Source: Aliirhizobium wenxiniae
GTDB lineage: Bacteria > Pseudomonadota > Alphaproteobacteria > Rhizobiales > Rhizobiaceae
Direction of reading: 5' to 3'
Length of the DNA stretch: 64,000 bases
Assembly: GCF_019511445.1 (NCBI RefSeq)
Contig: NZ_JAEUAN010000006.1
Span: 1-64,000 of the forward strand
Below are positions 19,210 to 28,890 of the stretch, in pieces. The position numbers and the translations under genes are program-made. The notes under the pieces are model-generated. The model made no database searches, had not been told where the DNA came from, and worked only from the letters and a program-made list of their open reading frames with translations. Each line of letters begins with the position of its first letter. The first letter of the stretch is position 1.

Positions 19210-20195
19210 GTAGCGCACCGCAGCCCGTCGAAGTGTCGGAAGTCAGCCCGATGACAGAGTATTATTCGCCCTATCACCACTTCTCTGCGGATGAATGGGC
19301 CAAGTTTCGCGCCGATACGCCGCTGACGCTGACCGCCGACGAAATCTCACGCCTGCGCTCGCTGGACGATCCGATCAATCTCGATGAAGTGCGGCAGATC
19401 TATCTGTCTTTGTCGCGCCTTCTGTCGACCCATGTCGAAGCGTCGCAGCAGCTTTTTCGGCAGCGAAACCGGTTTTTGAGCCTGCCCGACGTTTCCAAAA
19501 CGCCCTTCATCATCGGCATTGCCGGATCGGTCGCGGTCGGCAAGTCGACAACGGCACGTGTGCTGAAGGAACTGCTTGCACGCTGGCCATCAAGCCCGAA
19601 GGTGGACCTGATCACCACGGACGGATTTCTCTACCCGAACGCCGTACTGCAGCGCGAAGGCCTGATGCAGCGCAAGGGTTTTCCGGAAAGCTACGACATC
19701 GGCCAGATCCTGCGGTTTCTGTCGGCAATCAAGGCCGGCGAACCGAATGTCAGGGCGCCGCAATATTCGCACCTGACTTATGATGTTCTGCCCGATGCCT
19801 ATACACTCGTCGATCGCCCGGACATCCTGATCTTCGAAGGCATCAACGTGCTGCAATCGCGCCCGCTGCCAGCCGACGGCAAGATCGTGCCGATCGTGTC
19901 CGACTTCTTCGATTTCTCAATCTATATCGATGCGGACGAAGAGCAGATCCATCAGTGGTATGTGCAGCGGTTCATGAAGCTGCGCGAGACCGCCTTCCGC
20001 GATCCGACCTCGTTCTTCAAGAAATATGCGGCGATCGATGCGGATGCGGCTCTGGCTGTCGCCGAAGGACTTTGGCAGAACATCAACCTGAAGAACCTTC
20101 GCCAGAACATTATCCCGACCCGCCCACGCGCCGACATCATCCTGCGCAAGAGCCGCAATCACTTCATCGAGGCGGTCTCGCTCAGGAAGCTCTGA
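19206..20195 (+). CDS. coaA: Type I pantothenate kinase
   Basis: First committed step of coenzyme A synthesis. Walker [18 protein letters not shown], then conserved blocks DGFLYPN, FPESYD and EGINVLQ, characteristic of the prokaryotic type I enzyme. 329 residues. Start overlaps hisE by ATGA; a later ATG (Met16, before EYYSPYHHF) is also possible. Linkage to the his operon is common in rhizobia. Confidence 0.96.
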   Translation: MSSAPQPVEVSEVSPMTEYYSPYHHFSADEWAKFRADTPLTLTADEISRLRSLDDPINLDEVRQIYLSLSRLLSTHVEASQQLFRQRNRFLSLPDVSKTPFIIGIAGSVAVGKSTTARVLKELLARWPSSPKVDLITTDGFLYPNAVLQREGLMQRKGFPESYDIGQILRFLSAIKAGEPNVRAPQYSHLTYDVLPDAYTLVDRPDILIFEGINVLQSRPLPADGKIVPIVSDFFDFSIYIDADEEQIHQWYVQRFMKLRETAFRDPTSFFKKYAAIDADAALAVAEGLWQNINLKNLRQNIIPTRPRADIILRKSRNHFIEAVSLRKL

Positions 20196-20206
20196 AGGGG
20201 TTTACT

Positions 20207-20818
20207 TCAGGAATTGACCCGACGGAGCGTGAGATTGATGCGGCCGCCGTTTTTCAAAAGCGTCGAGGTGCCGGGATAGATGCGGTCGACGCCGTGATAG
20301 GCAAGCCTGCCTTCGCCGCCGAGCAGCACGATATCGCCGCTCTGCAGCTTGAACGATCCGGTCGGATCCTTGCGGTCCAGCCCACCGACGCGGAACAGGC
20401 AGCTATTGCCGAGCGAGATCGACAGGACCGGCGCGGAAAACTCCGTCTCGTCCTTGTCCTGATGCAGGCCCATCTTCGCATCGTCGGAATAGAAGTTCAC
20501 AAGGCAGGCCTCGGGCGGTTTCGAATAGCCAGCCAGTTTTTGCCATAGCTCCATCAACTCCGCGGGGATGTCAGGCCACGCCCTGCCGGTCGCGGGATGG
20601 GTCGACTGGTAGCGATAACCGCGCTCCTTGTCCGTTACCCAGCCGAGAGATCCGCAATTGGTCATCCTGACCGACATGGGTTTGCCGGTGCCGGGCATCA
20701 CCGGAACATAAAGCGGTGCTTCGATGACGATCCGACGGATAAGCTCGACCAGATTTTCCTGCGCTGGACGATCCAGATAGCCTGGAAAATGGCGGATACC
20801 GCTCAGCAACGTCGCCAT
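20207..20818 (-). CDS. alkB: AlkB-type DNA/RNA demethylase
   Basis: 2-oxoglutarate/Fe(II) dioxygenase that removes alkyl groups from damaged bases. Iron ligands are His119, Asp121 (GLHQDKDE) and His175 (AYHGVDR); 2-oxoglutarate ligands Arg193 and Arg199 lie in GRINLTLRR. NFYSDDAKMGLHQDKDE is a clear family block. Start at 20818 has a GGAGAGGGG ribosome site; 203 residues. It lies 13 bp downstream of arfB on the same strand, probably co-transcribed. No ada gene is next to it. Confidence 0.94.
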   Translation of the reverse strand: MATLLSGIRHFPGYLDRPAQENLVELIRRIVIEAPLYVPVMPGTGKPMSVRMTNCGSLGWVTDKERGYRYQSTHPATGRAWPDIPAELMELWQKLAGYSKPPEACLVNFYSDDAKMGLHQDKDETEFSAPVLSISLGNSCLFRVGGLDRKDPTGSFKLQSGDIVLLGGEGRLAYHGVDRIYPGTSTLLKNGGRINLTLRRVNS

Positions 20819-20831
20819 AGCCCCTCTCCCA

Positions 20832-21266
20832 TCAGTCGCCCGTCGGCTTGCCGCGCATCTTCTTGACATCCGAGCGGCCGGATTTCGCCTTAAGCCGTCG
20901 CTCCACCGAACCCTTTGTCGGTTTCGTCGCCTTGCGCACCGGCGGCGGTGGCTTGGCAGCTTCGAGGATCAATTCCTTCAGCTTTTCTCGCGCTTCTTCG
21001 CGGTTGCGCTCCTGGCTGCGGGAACGGCTCGCCTCTATCATCAGCACGCCGTCCTTCGACACCCGTTTTCCGGCAAGCTTCAGGGCATTCGTCTTCACCC
21101 GCTCAGGCAGAGACGGTGAGTTGACGACATCGAAGAACAGTTGGACGGCGGTCGAGACCTTGTTGACGTTCTGGCCGCCGGCGCCGCCCGCCAGAACGAA
21201 CTGTTCCGTCAGTTCCCATCCTGCAATGGTGATGCGGCTGTTGATGATGAGCGGATTGCTGGCCAT
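20832..21266 (-). CDS. arfB: Alternative ribosome-rescue factor ArfB (YaeJ)
   Basis: Peptidyl-tRNA hydrolase that frees stalled ribosomes without a stop codon. The GGQ motif is at residues 30-32 (AGGAGGQNVNK), and the basic tail (RRLKAKSGRSDVKKMRGK), which enters the empty mRNA channel, is intact. 144 residues, much shorter than RF1/RF2, which rules those out. First gene of a pair with alkB. Confidence 0.94.
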   Translation of the reverse strand: MASNPLIINSRITIAGWELTEQFVLAGGAGGQNVNKVSTAVQLFFDVVNSPSLPERVKTNALKLAGKRVSKDGVLMIEASRSRSQERNREEAREKLKELILEAAKPPPPVRKATKPTKGSVERRLKAKSGRSDVKKMRGKPTGD

Positions 21267-21313
21267 GGTCTTCTGGTTCTATCGACTTGGGCGATCTTTC
21301 CCATAAAGCCGGA

Positions 21314-21354
21314 CAAAAGAAAACCGCCGGACAGGTGTTCCTCAACCGACGGTT
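21314..21354 (-). terminator. Intrinsic terminator of pckA
   Basis: On the minus strand, AACCGTCGG (21354-21346) can pair with CCGGCGGTT (21330-21322) with one G-U pair, then TTTTCTTTTG follows. It sits just downstream of the pckA stop and overlaps a parS-like sequence. Confidence 0.65.
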
Positions 21355-21366
21355 CCACGTGAATCA
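21351..21366. promoter_or_regulatory. parS-like ParB site after pckA
   Basis: GGTTCCACGTGAATCA matches consensus parS at 13 of 16 positions. It is intergenic, between the pckA stop and its terminator stem, 41 kb from oriC. Confidence 0.4.
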
Positions 21367-21378
21367 CACGTTTTGCGC

Positions 21379-22989
21379 TTATTCGGCTGCGATCAGCAAT
21401 CCCGGGGCTGCATCTTTCACCTTGGCATCGACATGCGCTTCGAACTTTTCGAAGTTCTTGATGAACATCGAAACGAGCTTGGCAGCCTGGTTGTCGTAGG
21501 CTGCGCCATCCGCCCAGGTCGAGCGCGGATCGAGAATGGCGTTCTCGACACCTTCGACCGAGACCGGAACGGCAAAGCCGAAATTGGCGTCGGTGCGGAA
21601 CTCGGCAGTCTTCAGGCTGCCATTGAGCGCCGAGGTCAAAAGCGCACGGGTTGCCTTGATCGGCATGCGGCGGCCGGTGCCATAAGCGCCGCCAGTCCAG
21701 CCGGTGTTGACCAGCCAGCAATCGACGCCGTGCTTGGCGATCAGTTCCTTCAAGAGGTTGCCGTATTCTGCTGGGTGACGCGGCATGAACGGCGCGCCGA
21801 AGCAGGTGGAGAAGGTCGCTTCCGGCTCGGTCACGCCCTTTTCCGTGCCGGCAACCTTGGCGGTGTAGCCGGAGAGGAAGTGATACATGGCCTGTTCCGG
21901 CGTCAGCCGGGCGATCGGCGGCATGACGCCGAAAGCGTCCGCAGTCAGCATGATGATCGTCTTAGGATGGGGCGCAAGGCCGGTGTCCGATGCATTCGGA
22001 ATGAAATGCAGCGGATAGGCGCTGCGGGTGTTTTCCGTCAGCGAGTTGTCGTCGAAATTGGGTACGCGGTTTTCGTCGAGAACGACGTTTTCCAGAACCG
22101 TGCCGAAACGACGGGTCGCGGCATAGATTTCCGGCTCTGCTTCGGCCGATAGCTTGATCGCCTTGGCATAGCAGCCGCCTTCGAAATTGAAGACGCCGTT
22201 TTCGCCCCAGCCATGCTCGTCATCACCGATCAGCGTGCGGGCCGGATCGGCCGACAAAGTGGTCTTGCCGGTGCCCGACAGGCCGAAGAAGACAGCCGTG
22301 TCGCCTTCCTTGCCGACATTGGCCGAGCAATGCATCGGCATGACGCCCTTGGCGGGCAGAAGGTAGTTGAGGACGGTGAAGACCGATTTCTTGTTTTCAC
22401 CGGCATAGGAGGTGCCGCCGATCAGCACGAGGCCGTTTTCGAGATCGCAGGCAATCACGGTTTCAGAGCGGCAGCCATGGCGCTCCGGATCTGCCTTGAA
22501 ACTCGGCAGGTTGATGATGGTGAGCTTCTGCTCGAACGAACCGAGCGTATCACGCTTCGGGCGGATCAGTAGATTGCGGATGAAGAGCGCATGCCAGGCG
22601 TATTCGGTGACGACACGCGTGGGGAGCGCGTTATCGGCATCGGCGCCGCCGATCAGGTCCTGGACAAAAAGCTCCCTGCCCGCGGCATGGGCCAGCATAT
22701 CGGCCTTCAAGACGGCAAAATGCTCCGGAGACATGGGCTTGTTGTTGTCCCACCAGATCTTGTCTTCGGTCACGGCATCGCGCACGACGAACTTGTCCTT
22801 CGGCGAACGGCCGGTGTGCTGGCCGGTAACCGCGCGCAAGGCACCATCAGCCGTCAGATCGGCTTCGCCGCGGCGAATGGCTTCTTCGTAAAGCTCGACC
22901 TCGGACAGGTTGTAGTTGACGCGAGAAACCTTATCGAGGCCGATCGCTGCAACGCCATTTGCCGGGTTATAAAGTCCAAGCTGCTCCAT
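21379..22989 (-). CDS. pckA: Phosphoenolpyruvate carboxykinase (ATP)
   Basis: Gluconeogenic conversion of oxaloacetate to PEP. The kinase-1a and -2 motifs are present: [14 protein letters not shown] (P-loop) and LIGDDEHGW (metal site). 536 residues, standard for the ATP-dependent enzyme. In rhizobia pckA lies divergent from chvI-chvG, as here. A LacI-type operator candidate lies about 110 bp upstream at 23101-23114. Confidence 0.97.
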   Translation of the reverse strand: MEQLGLYNPANGVAAIGLDKVSRVNYNLSEVELYEEAIRRGEADLTADGALRAVTGQHTGRSPKDKFVVRDAVTEDKIWWDNNKPMSPEHFAVLKADMLAHAAGRELFVQDLIGGADADNALPTRVVTEYAWHALFIRNLLIRPKRDTLGSFEQKLTIINLPSFKADPERHGCRSETVIACDLENGLVLIGGTSYAGENKKSVFTVLNYLLPAKGVMPMHCSANVGKEGDTAVFFGLSGTGKTTLSADPARTLIGDDEHGWGENGVFNFEGGCYAKAIKLSAEAEPEIYAATRRFGTVLENVVLDENRVPNFDDNSLTENTRSAYPLHFIPNASDTGLAPHPKTIIMLTADAFGVMPPIARLTPEQAMYHFLSGYTAKVAGTEKGVTEPEATFSTCFGAPFMPRHPAEYGNLLKELIAKHGVDCWLVNTGWTGGAYGTGRRMPIKATRALLTSALNGSLKTAEFRTDANFGFAVPVSVEGVENAILDPRSTWADGAAYDNQAAKLVSMFIKNFEKFEAHVDAKVKDAAPGLLIAAE

Positions 22990-23343
22990 ACGCGCTCACC
23001 TCAGGTTACAATTGACGGGATTGGCTGTGAGGCGTGAACCTAGTTGCTGTTTTTCAAAACGGCAAGCAGCGCCGTTTGAATATATCAACGAAATCAATTA
23101 TTTAATCGATTTAAGGAAATTTATTTCTTTTTAAATCGTTTAGTCAGGCGTTTTAATGCGCTTGATAATGGGCAGTTTTGCGGCGGTTGGCCGAACTGTT
23201 CTTAAGGAAAGCAAATTGCCGCCCCTTTAACTTTGCCACAATTTGTTCCACCTTTCTCCTCATGAAGCGCATGGCGAGGGCTGGGAATTGGCGAGACGTC
23301 ATTACCTGGAGATGCGCAAGAAATGGCAATGGAGATGGACTTT
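22990..23343. other. Divergent pckA/chvI promoter region
   Basis: This 354-bp non-coding stretch is markedly AT-rich between 23080 and 23160, unlike its surroundings. It must hold the pckA promoter (minus) and the chvI promoter (plus). It contains the palindrome described at 23101-23114 and a related TTTTTAAATCGTTTA at about 23128-23142. I see no open reading frame of note and no RNA gene. Confidence 0.7.
23101..23114. promoter_or_regulatory. LacI-family-like operator upstream of pckA
   Basis: TTTAATCGATTTAA has a perfect AATCGATT core with CG at the centre and six of seven symmetric pairs, the form expected for LacI-family repressors. In Sinorhizobium the LacI-type regulator PckR acts on pckA; assigning this site to such a protein is inference. 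Confidence 0.5.
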
Positions 23344-24063
23344 ATGCAGACAATCGCGCTCGTAGACGATGACCGGAATATTCTGACTTCGGTGTCGATC
23401 GCGCTCGAGGCGGAGGGCTACAAGGTCGAGACCTATACGGACGGCGCATCGGCGCTGGACGGTCTGGTCGCCCGCCCGCCGCAGCTTGCCATTTTCGACA
23501 TCAAGATGCCGCGCATGGACGGGATGGAGCTTCTTCGTCGGCTGCGACAGAAATCCGACCTGCCGGTCATTTTCCTCACCTCCAAGGATGAGGAAATCGA
23601 CGAATTGTTCGGCCTCAAGATGGGGGCCGATGATTTCATCACCAAGCCTTTCTCGCAGCGACTGCTGGTCGAGCGGGTGAAGGCCATATTGCGGCGCGCC
23701 GGAACGCGCGATCTTCAGGCCCCGGGCCTGAAGCCTACGGCCGACCAGATCGCCGCGCGGACGCTGGAACGCGGGCAACTGGCAATGGACCAGGAACGGC
23801 ATACCTGCACCTGGAAAGGCGAGCCGGTGACCCTGACGGTGACCGAGTTCCTCATCCTCCATTCGCTGGCCCAGCGACCCGGCGTGGTGAAGAGCCGCGA
23901 CGCGCTGATGGATGCGGCCTATGACGAGCAGGTCTATGTCGATGACCGCACGATCGACAGCCACATCAAGCGGCTGCGCAAGAAGTTCAAGATGGTTGAC
24001 ACCGATTTCGACATGATCGAAACGCTTTATGGCGTCGGTTATCGCTTCCGCGAAGCGGCCTGA
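23344..24063 (+). CDS. chvI: Response regulator ChvI
   Basis: OmpR/PhoB-type regulator of the ExoS/ChvG-ChvI system, which controls exopolysaccharide, motility, acid response and host interaction. Receiver domain [20 protein letters not shown] with phospho-Asp52 ([10 protein letters not shown]) and YLxKP-like DDFITKPFS; winged helix at the C-terminus ([18 protein letters not shown]). I chose the ATG 23344, which gives the standard [10 protein letters not shown] start and 239 residues; an upstream ATG at 23323 would add seven residues. The sequence is near-identical to what I remember from rhizobia. Confidence 0.96.
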   Translation: MQTIALVDDDRNILTSVSIALEAEGYKVETYTDGASALDGLVARPPQLAIFDIKMPRMDGMELLRRLRQKSDLPVIFLTSKDEEIDELFGLKMGADDFITKPFSQRLLVERVKAILRRAGTRDLQAPGLKPTADQIAARTLERGQLAMDQERHTCTWKGEPVTLTVTEFLILHSLAQRPGVVKSRDALMDAAYDEQVYVDDRTIDSHIKRLRKKFKMVDTDFDMIETLYGVGYRFREAA

Positions 24064-24137
24064 GGCATAGGTTACAACAGGTTAACTTGAAGCCACGACC
24101 GGGTCAGCGGTAGATTGACCCGGTGGAAGGATTGAAC

Positions 24138-25919
24138 GTGGCAGACAGGCTGCTCGAAAACCAGGCGATCACAACGGCACCGGCCAAGCGCAATGCGCGC
24201 CGGCATTGGCCGCATGCGTTCACCATCATTCGCCGGCTGTTCGGCCATGCGGTGTTTTCAAGCCTGACGCGCCGGATCCTGTTCTTCAATATCGCCGCCA
24301 CCGTGGTACTGGTCGCTGGCATTCTTTACCTCAACCAGTTCCGTGAGGGACTGATCGATGCGCGCGTCGAGAGCCTGTTGACCCAGGGCGAGATCATTTC
24401 GGCGGCGGTTTCGGCCTCGGCTTCGGTCGACACGAATTCGATCACCATCGACCCCGAAAAGCTGCTGGAGTTGCAGGCCGGACAGAGCATCACACCGGTG
24501 CCGAATGACGAGGATCTCGATTTTCCGATCGATCCCGAGCGTGTTGCGCCGGTGCTGCGCCGGCTGATTTCTCCGACCCGGACCCGCGCCCGTCTGTTCG
24601 ATGCGGATGCCAACCTGCTGCTCGATTCGCGGCATCTCTATTCCCGCGGCCAGGTTCTTCGCTACGACCTGCCGCCGGTCGAGAACGAAACGCAGACCTG
24701 GAGCGAGTGGATGTCGGGCATGTTCAACCGGCTGCTGCAGCCGGGCAACCTGCCGATCTACAAGGAAGCACCGGGCGGCGACGGCTCGATTTATCCGGAA
24801 GTGATGAATGCACTGACCGGCGTTCGCGGCGCGCTGGTGCGCATTACCGAACGCGGTGAACTGATCGTTTCCGTCGCAGTGCCTGTCCAGCGCTTCCGGG
24901 CGGTTCTCGGCGTTCTGCTTTTATCGACACAGGCTGGCGATATCGACAAGATCGTTCATGCCGAACGCCTTGCGATCATGCGCGTCTTCGGCGTCGCAAC
25001 GCTGGTCAATATCGTGCTGTCGCTTCTGTTGTCATCGACGATCGCAAATCCGCTGCGCCGCCTGTCTGCCGCCGCCATCCGCGTGCGGCGTGGGGCCAAG
25101 CAGCGTGAGGAAATTCCGGATTTCTCCTATCGCCAGGACGAAATCGGCAATCTTTCGATCGCGGTGCGCGACATGACCAATGCGCTTTACGACCGTATCG
25201 ACGCGATCGAGAGTTTTGCCGCAGATGTAAGCCACGAGCTTAAAAACCCGCTGACCTCGTTGCGCAGTGCTGTCGAAACACTGCCGCTGGCGAAATCCGA
25301 GGATTCGAAACGACGGCTGACGGAAATCATCTTCCATGACGTGCGCCGGCTCGATCGCCTGATCAGCGATATTTCCGATGCATCACGTCTCGATGCGGAG
25401 CTTGCGCGAACGGATTCCGCGCCTGTCGATATGGAGACGCTGCTGACCAATCTGGTCGATATTTCCCGGCAGATCCGCAGCGGGCGCAAGCCGGTCGAGA
25501 TCGACCTTACGATCGACCACAAGGGTGGCGATCGGCATATCTATGTGGTCAACGGCCACGACCTGCGTCTCGGCCAGATCGTCACCAACCTGATCGAAAA
25601 TGCTCGTTCCTTCGTGCCTGAAAAGGGCGGCAAGCTCTCAATCCGGCTTTCCCGCAACAAGGACAAGGTGGTCATCACCGTCGATGACAACGGCCCCGGC
25701 ATCCAGGCAGAAAATATCGACCGGATTTTTGAGCGTTTCTATACGGACCGCCCGGACGGCGAGAGTTTTGGCCAGAATTCCGGCCTTGGGCTTTCGATCA
25801 GCCGGCAGATCGCAGAGGCACATGGCGGCAGCCTGAAGGCGGAAAACCTGCAAGGAAAAGCCGAAGAGACCAGCGGTGCGCGATTTACCCTTTCGCTTCC
25901 CGCAGGGAACGCCGCATGA
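24138..25919 (+). CDS. chvG: Sensor histidine kinase ChvG/ExoS
   Basis: Membrane sensor of the ChvGI system. One membrane span at about residues 47-66, a ~215-residue periplasmic sensor region, a second span near 283-303, HAMP, then the H-box FAADVSHELKNPLTSL with His366 and an ATPase domain (NLIENARSF, DNGPGI, GLGLSISRQIAEAHGG). In S. meliloti the periplasmic regulator ExoR binds this sensor region. The GTG at 24138 is preferred because AAGGA lies six bases upstream; a GTG at 24123 is also in frame. 593 residues. Directly followed by hprK with four-base overlap. Confidence 0.95.
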   Translation: MADRLLENQAITTAPAKRNARRHWPHAFTIIRRLFGHAVFSSLTRRILFFNIAATVVLVAGILYLNQFREGLIDARVESLLTQGEIISAAVSASASVDTNSITIDPEKLLELQAGQSITPVPNDEDLDFPIDPERVAPVLRRLISPTRTRARLFDADANLLLDSRHLYSRGQVLRYDLPPVENETQTWSEWMSGMFNRLLQPGNLPIYKEAPGGDGSIYPEVMNALTGVRGALVRITERGELIVSVAVPVQRFRAVLGVLLLSTQAGDIDKIVHAERLAIMRVFGVATLVNIVLSLLLSSTIANPLRRLSAAAIRVRRGAKQREEIPDFSYRQDEIGNLSIAVRDMTNALYDRIDAIESFAADVSHELKNPLTSLRSAVETLPLAKSEDSKRRLTEIIFHDVRRLDRLISDISDASRLDAELARTDSAPVDMETLLTNLVDISRQIRSGRKPVEIDLTIDHKGGDRHIYVVNGHDLRLGQIVTNLIENARSFVPEKGGKLSIRLSRNKDKVVITVDDNGPGIQAENIDRIFERFYTDRPDGESFGQNSGLGLSISRQIAEAHGGSLKAENLQGKAEETSGARFTLSLPAGNAA

Positions 25920-26374
25920 CCCGAAACGTCCACGGCACAGCCATTGTTGTGGGCGAACGGGGGCTGATCTTTCTCGGCCCATCGGGTATCGGCAAATCGA
26001 TGATGGCCTTTACCTGCCTTGCTATTGCCCGCCGTGCCGGGGCTTTTTCAGCGCTGATCTCCGACGATCAGGTTTTCATCAATCAGCAGGACAACCAGAT
26101 CGTTGCCGCCTGCCCACCGAGCATAACCGGGCTAATGGAACTGCGCGGTAGCGGCATTATCACGATGGATCACATTCAGTCGGCTCCTCTCGACCTTGCA
26201 GTCCAGCTGGTCTCCGCTCCCGGAACGGAACGGCTTCCGCCCGAAAACGAGCATTGGCAGATCGAGGGTTTCGGCAAGTTGCCGCTTGTCAGAATTGCCA
26301 ATACGGCGGCCGATCCGCTGGCGGTTATCGGTGCCCTCATGCCCGCCTGGAGGCAGGAAGCGCCTTTTTGGTGA
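25916..26374 (+). CDS. hprK: HPr kinase/phosphorylase, short alphaproteobacterial form
   Basis: Phosphorylates a serine of HPr. Walker A GPSGIGKS lies at residues 21-28, followed by the HprK capsule-like LISDDQV and GIITMDHI. At 152 residues it keeps only the C-terminal catalytic domain; the ~130-residue N-terminal domain of Gram-positive HprK is missing, as is usual in rhizobia. It overlaps the chvG stop by four bases (ATGA), which ties PTS control to the ChvGI operon. Confidence 0.92.
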   Translation: MTRNVHGTAIVVGERGLIFLGPSGIGKSMMAFTCLAIARRAGAFSALISDDQVFINQQDNQIVAACPPSITGLMELRGSGIITMDHIQSAPLDLAVQLVSAPGTERLPPENEHWQIEGFGKLPLVRIANTAADPLAVIGALMPAWRQEAPFW

Positions 26375-26498
26375 GCGGCACGCCCGATTTTTTGACTTGA
26401 ACTTCATTTCCAGTTGGCGAAGATGGCATCCCGCCGCTTTACGGCACCAGTGCGTTACGATATGGGCCGCGAGCTTTGAAATCAGGGGGCGTATTTTC

Positions 26499-26900
26499 AT
26501 GATCGGACTGGTGCTTGTCACCCATGGCAAGCTGGCTGAGGAGTTTAGACATGCGGTGGAGCATGTCGTCGGACCCCAGAAATTCATCGAAACCGTCTGT
26601 ATCGGTCCCGAGGACGACATGGACCAGCGTCGGCAGGACATCGTCGATGCTGTTGCCCGCGCCAATGCTGGCAAGGGCGTCATCATCCTGACCGACATGT
26701 TCGGCGGAACGCCATCCAATCTTTCGATCTCGGTCATGGAAAGCGGCACGACCGAAGTGATCGCCGGCGTCAACCTGCCGATGCTGATCAAGCTTGCCGG
26801 CATTCGCGGCGAGGACAATATGGAAAAGGCGCTGGCCGAAGCTTCCGAGGCCGGGCGTAAATATATCAACGTCGCCAGCCGCGTGCTGAGCGGCAAGTGA
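26499..26900 (+). CDS. PTS EIIA component, mannose-type (EIIA-Man)
   Basis: Small PTS phosphocarrier of the mannose-family EIIA type. His9 in LVLVTHGKLAEEF is the phosphorylation site; TDMFGGTPSN is the family signature. 133 residues, no EIIB, EIIC or EIID genes nearby, so it probably regulates rather than transports. Start at 26499 has GGGGG upstream; a long in-frame extension to 26196 overlaps hprK and is not real. Followed 13 bp later by HPr. Often called manX in rhizobia. Confidence 0.93.
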   Translation: MIGLVLVTHGKLAEEFRHAVEHVVGPQKFIETVCIGPEDDMDQRRQDIVDAVARANAGKGVIILTDMFGGTPSNLSISVMESGTTEVIAGVNLPMLIKLAGIRGEDNMEKALAEASEAGRKYINVASRVLSGK

Positions 26901-26913
26901 GGCCATAAGCTTG

Positions 26914-27189
26914 ATGTCTGCCTCCTCCCGCCAATTCGTGATCGTCAACAAGCGCGGACTGCATGCCCGGGCATCTGCCAAATTCGTCCAGATGGTCGAA
27001 GGTTTCGATGCGCAGGTTACCGTCTCGAAGGACGGCATGAGCGTCGGCGGCACGTCGATCATGGGCCTGATGATGCTGGCTGCCAGCACAGGCTGTTGCA
27101 TCGACGTTTCGGCCGAAGGCGTTCAGGCCGGAGAAGCGCTCGACGCACTCGAGGCGCTGGTCGCCAACAAATTCGGCGAGGAAGCCTGA
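26914..27189 (+). CDS. ptsH: HPr phosphocarrier protein
   Basis: Takes phosphate from enzyme I at His17 (GLHARASAKF) and is serine-phosphorylated by HprK at Ser48 (GGTSIMGLMMLA). 91 residues. ATG at 26914 chosen over an adjacent in-frame TTG at 26911. Part of the incomplete PTS hprK-EIIA-HPr. Enzyme I (probably PtsP of the nitrogen PTS) is not in this window. Confidence 0.95.
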   Translation: MSASSRQFVIVNKRGLHARASAKFVQMVEGFDAQVTVSKDGMSVGGTSIMGLMMLAASTGCCIDVSAEGVQAGEALDALEALVANKFGEEA

Positions 27190-27208
27190 CTAAAGACGCC
27201 ACATAAAC

Positions 27209-27228
27209 ATATAAAGACCTCTTTATAT
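27209..27228. promoter_or_regulatory. Perfect palindrome upstream of ahcY, likely SAH/SAM-responsive operator
   Basis: ATATAAAGA (27209-27217) and TCTTTATAT (27220-27228) are perfect 9-bp arms around CC. It lies ~105 bp before ahcY and just upstream of a weak candidate promoter (TTGCAA 27234-27239, 17 bp, TACACC 27257-27262). AT-rich ATAAAGA palindromes before ahcY and met genes in proteobacteria are described for ArsR-type regulators such as SahR; assignment to such a regulator here is inference. Confidence 0.55.
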
Positions 27229-27332
27229 CGCCGTTGCAAGCGGCCGGGAAGCCTGCTACACCGCTTGGGAGTTTTGAGCCAGCGGGGTGTCCCCACCCGG
27301 CTTGAGCGCCATGCAACGTATCGGAGAGCTTT

Positions 27333-28733
27333 ATGAGCACTGAAAAGGACTACATCGTCGCGGATATCAACCTTGCCGCCTATGGCCGCAAGGAACTCGA
27401 CATTGCCGAGACGGAAATGCCGGGCCTGATGTCCTGCCGCTCCGAATTCGGTGCTTCCAAGCCGCTGAAGGGCGCGCGCATCTCCGGCTCGCTGCACATG
27501 ACGATCCAGACGGCTGTTTTGATCGAGACGCTGAAGGAACTCGGTGCCGATATCCGCTGGGCATCTTGCAACATCTTTTCGACCCAGGACCATGCCGCAG
27601 CCGCAATCGCTGCAGCCGGCATTCCGGTCTTTGCCGTCAAGGGTGAAAGCCTGACCGAATACTGGGAATATACCGACAAGATCTTCCAGTGGACCGATGG
27701 CGGCACCTCCAACATGATCCTCGACGATGGCGGCGATGCCACCATGTATATCCTGCTCGGTGCGCGTGCCGAAGCCGGCGAGGATGTTATGTCCAATCCG
27801 GGTTCGGAAGAAGAAGAGATCCTGTTCGCGCAGATCAAGAAGCGTCTTCAGGCTTCGCCGGGCTGGTTCACCAAGCAGCGCGACGCGATCAAGGGCGTGA
27901 CCGAAGAAACGACGACCGGCGTTCACCGCCTCTACGAACTTTCCAAGAAGGGCCTGCTGCCCTTCCCGGCGATCAACGTCAACGATTCGGTCACCAAGTC
28001 GAAGTTCGACAACAAGTATGGCTGCAAGGAATCGCTGGTCGACGGCATTCGCCGCGGCACCGATGTGATGATGGCCGGCAAGGTTGCCGTCGTCTGCGGT
28101 TACGGCGACGTGGGCAAGGGTTCGGCCGCTTCGCTGCAGGGCGCTGGCGCCCGCGTCAAGGTCACCGAAGTCGACCCGATCTGCGCGCTGCAGGCCGCCA
28201 TGGACGGTTTTGAAGTCGTGCAGCTCGAAGACGTCGTTGCGACTGCCGACATCTTCATCACCACCACCGGCAACAAGGACGTCATCCGCATCGAGCATAT
28301 GCGCGAGATGAAGGACATGGCGATCGTCGGCAATATCGGCCACTTCGACAACGAGATCCAGGTTGCGGCCCTGAAGAACCTCAAGTGGACCAACGTTAAG
28401 CCGCAGGTCGACATGATCGAGTTCCCGAAGGGCAACCGGATGATCCTTCTTTCGGAAGGCCGTCTCTTGAACCTCGGCAACGCAACCGGTCACCCGTCCT
28501 TCGTCATGTCCGCTTCGTTCACCAACCAGACGCTTGCCCAGATCGAACTGTTCACCAAGCAGGGCGAGTACAGGAACGAGGTCTACATTCTGCCGAAGCA
28601 TCTCGACGAGAAGGTCGCGCGCCTGCATCTCGACAAGCTCGGCGTGAAGCTTTCGACGCTTTCTGATGAGCAGGCTGCCTATATCGGCGTGTCCGCTCAG
28701 GGTCCGTTCAAGGCAGACCACTACCGCTACTGA
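27333..28733 (+). CDS. ahcY: Adenosylhomocysteinase
   Basis: Hydrolyses S-adenosylhomocysteine to homocysteine and adenosine, closing the methylation cycle. NAD-binding motif [13 protein letters not shown] and the C-terminal PFKADHYRY, which reaches into the neighbouring subunit, are intact. Highly conserved blocks such as [21 protein letters not shown] are visible. 466 residues. Stands alone between a palindromic operator and an intrinsic terminator. A GC-rich hairpin (27277-27302; GGGG-TGT-CCCC core) lies in the 5-prime leader. Confidence 0.98.
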   Translation: MSTEKDYIVADINLAAYGRKELDIAETEMPGLMSCRSEFGASKPLKGARISGSLHMTIQTAVLIETLKELGADIRWASCNIFSTQDHAAAAIAAAGIPVFAVKGESLTEYWEYTDKIFQWTDGGTSNMILDDGGDATMYILLGARAEAGEDVMSNPGSEEEEILFAQIKKRLQASPGWFTKQRDAIKGVTEETTTGVHRLYELSKKGLLPFPAINVNDSVTKSKFDNKYGCKESLVDGIRRGTDVMMAGKVAVVCGYGDVGKGSAASLQGAGARVKVTEVDPICALQAAMDGFEVVQLEDVVATADIFITTTGNKDVIRIEHMREMKDMAIVGNIGHFDNEIQVAALKNLKWTNVKPQVDMIEFPKGNRMILLSEGRLLNLGNATGHPSFVMSASFTNQTLAQIELFTKQGEYRNEVYILPKHLDEKVARLHLDKLGVKLSTLSDEQAAYIGVSAQGPFKADHYRY

Positions 28734-28763
28734 TCGCTAGCCGGTTAATCCACAACATCTTGT

Positions 28764-28801
28764 AGCCGCAGTCTTGACAAAAGGCTGCGGCTTCTTTTTT
28801 G
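28764..28801 (+). terminator. Intrinsic terminator of ahcY
   Basis: AGCCGCAG (28764-28771) pairs with CTGCGGCT (28785-28792) across a 13-base loop, followed by TCTTTTTT. A classic Rho-independent terminator before the divL transcript. Confidence 0.85.
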
Positions 28802-28890
28802 CCTTCCCCCTTCCCGCCCCTTTGCCGAACACGTATTGTTTTGGGACTTGATTCGACCTTCCGGCCATTCGGCTTCGGGCAAGGTGCGAA

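Noticed and set aside
27190..27332. SAH riboswitch before ahcY
   Set aside because: The leader has a GC-rich hairpin, but I do not see the conserved SAH-aptamer core; a protein operator is the better explanation.
27123..28721. 532-codon minus-strand frame opposite ahcY
   Set aside because: Antisense of a highly conserved gene; sequence low in hydrophobic order and no domain.
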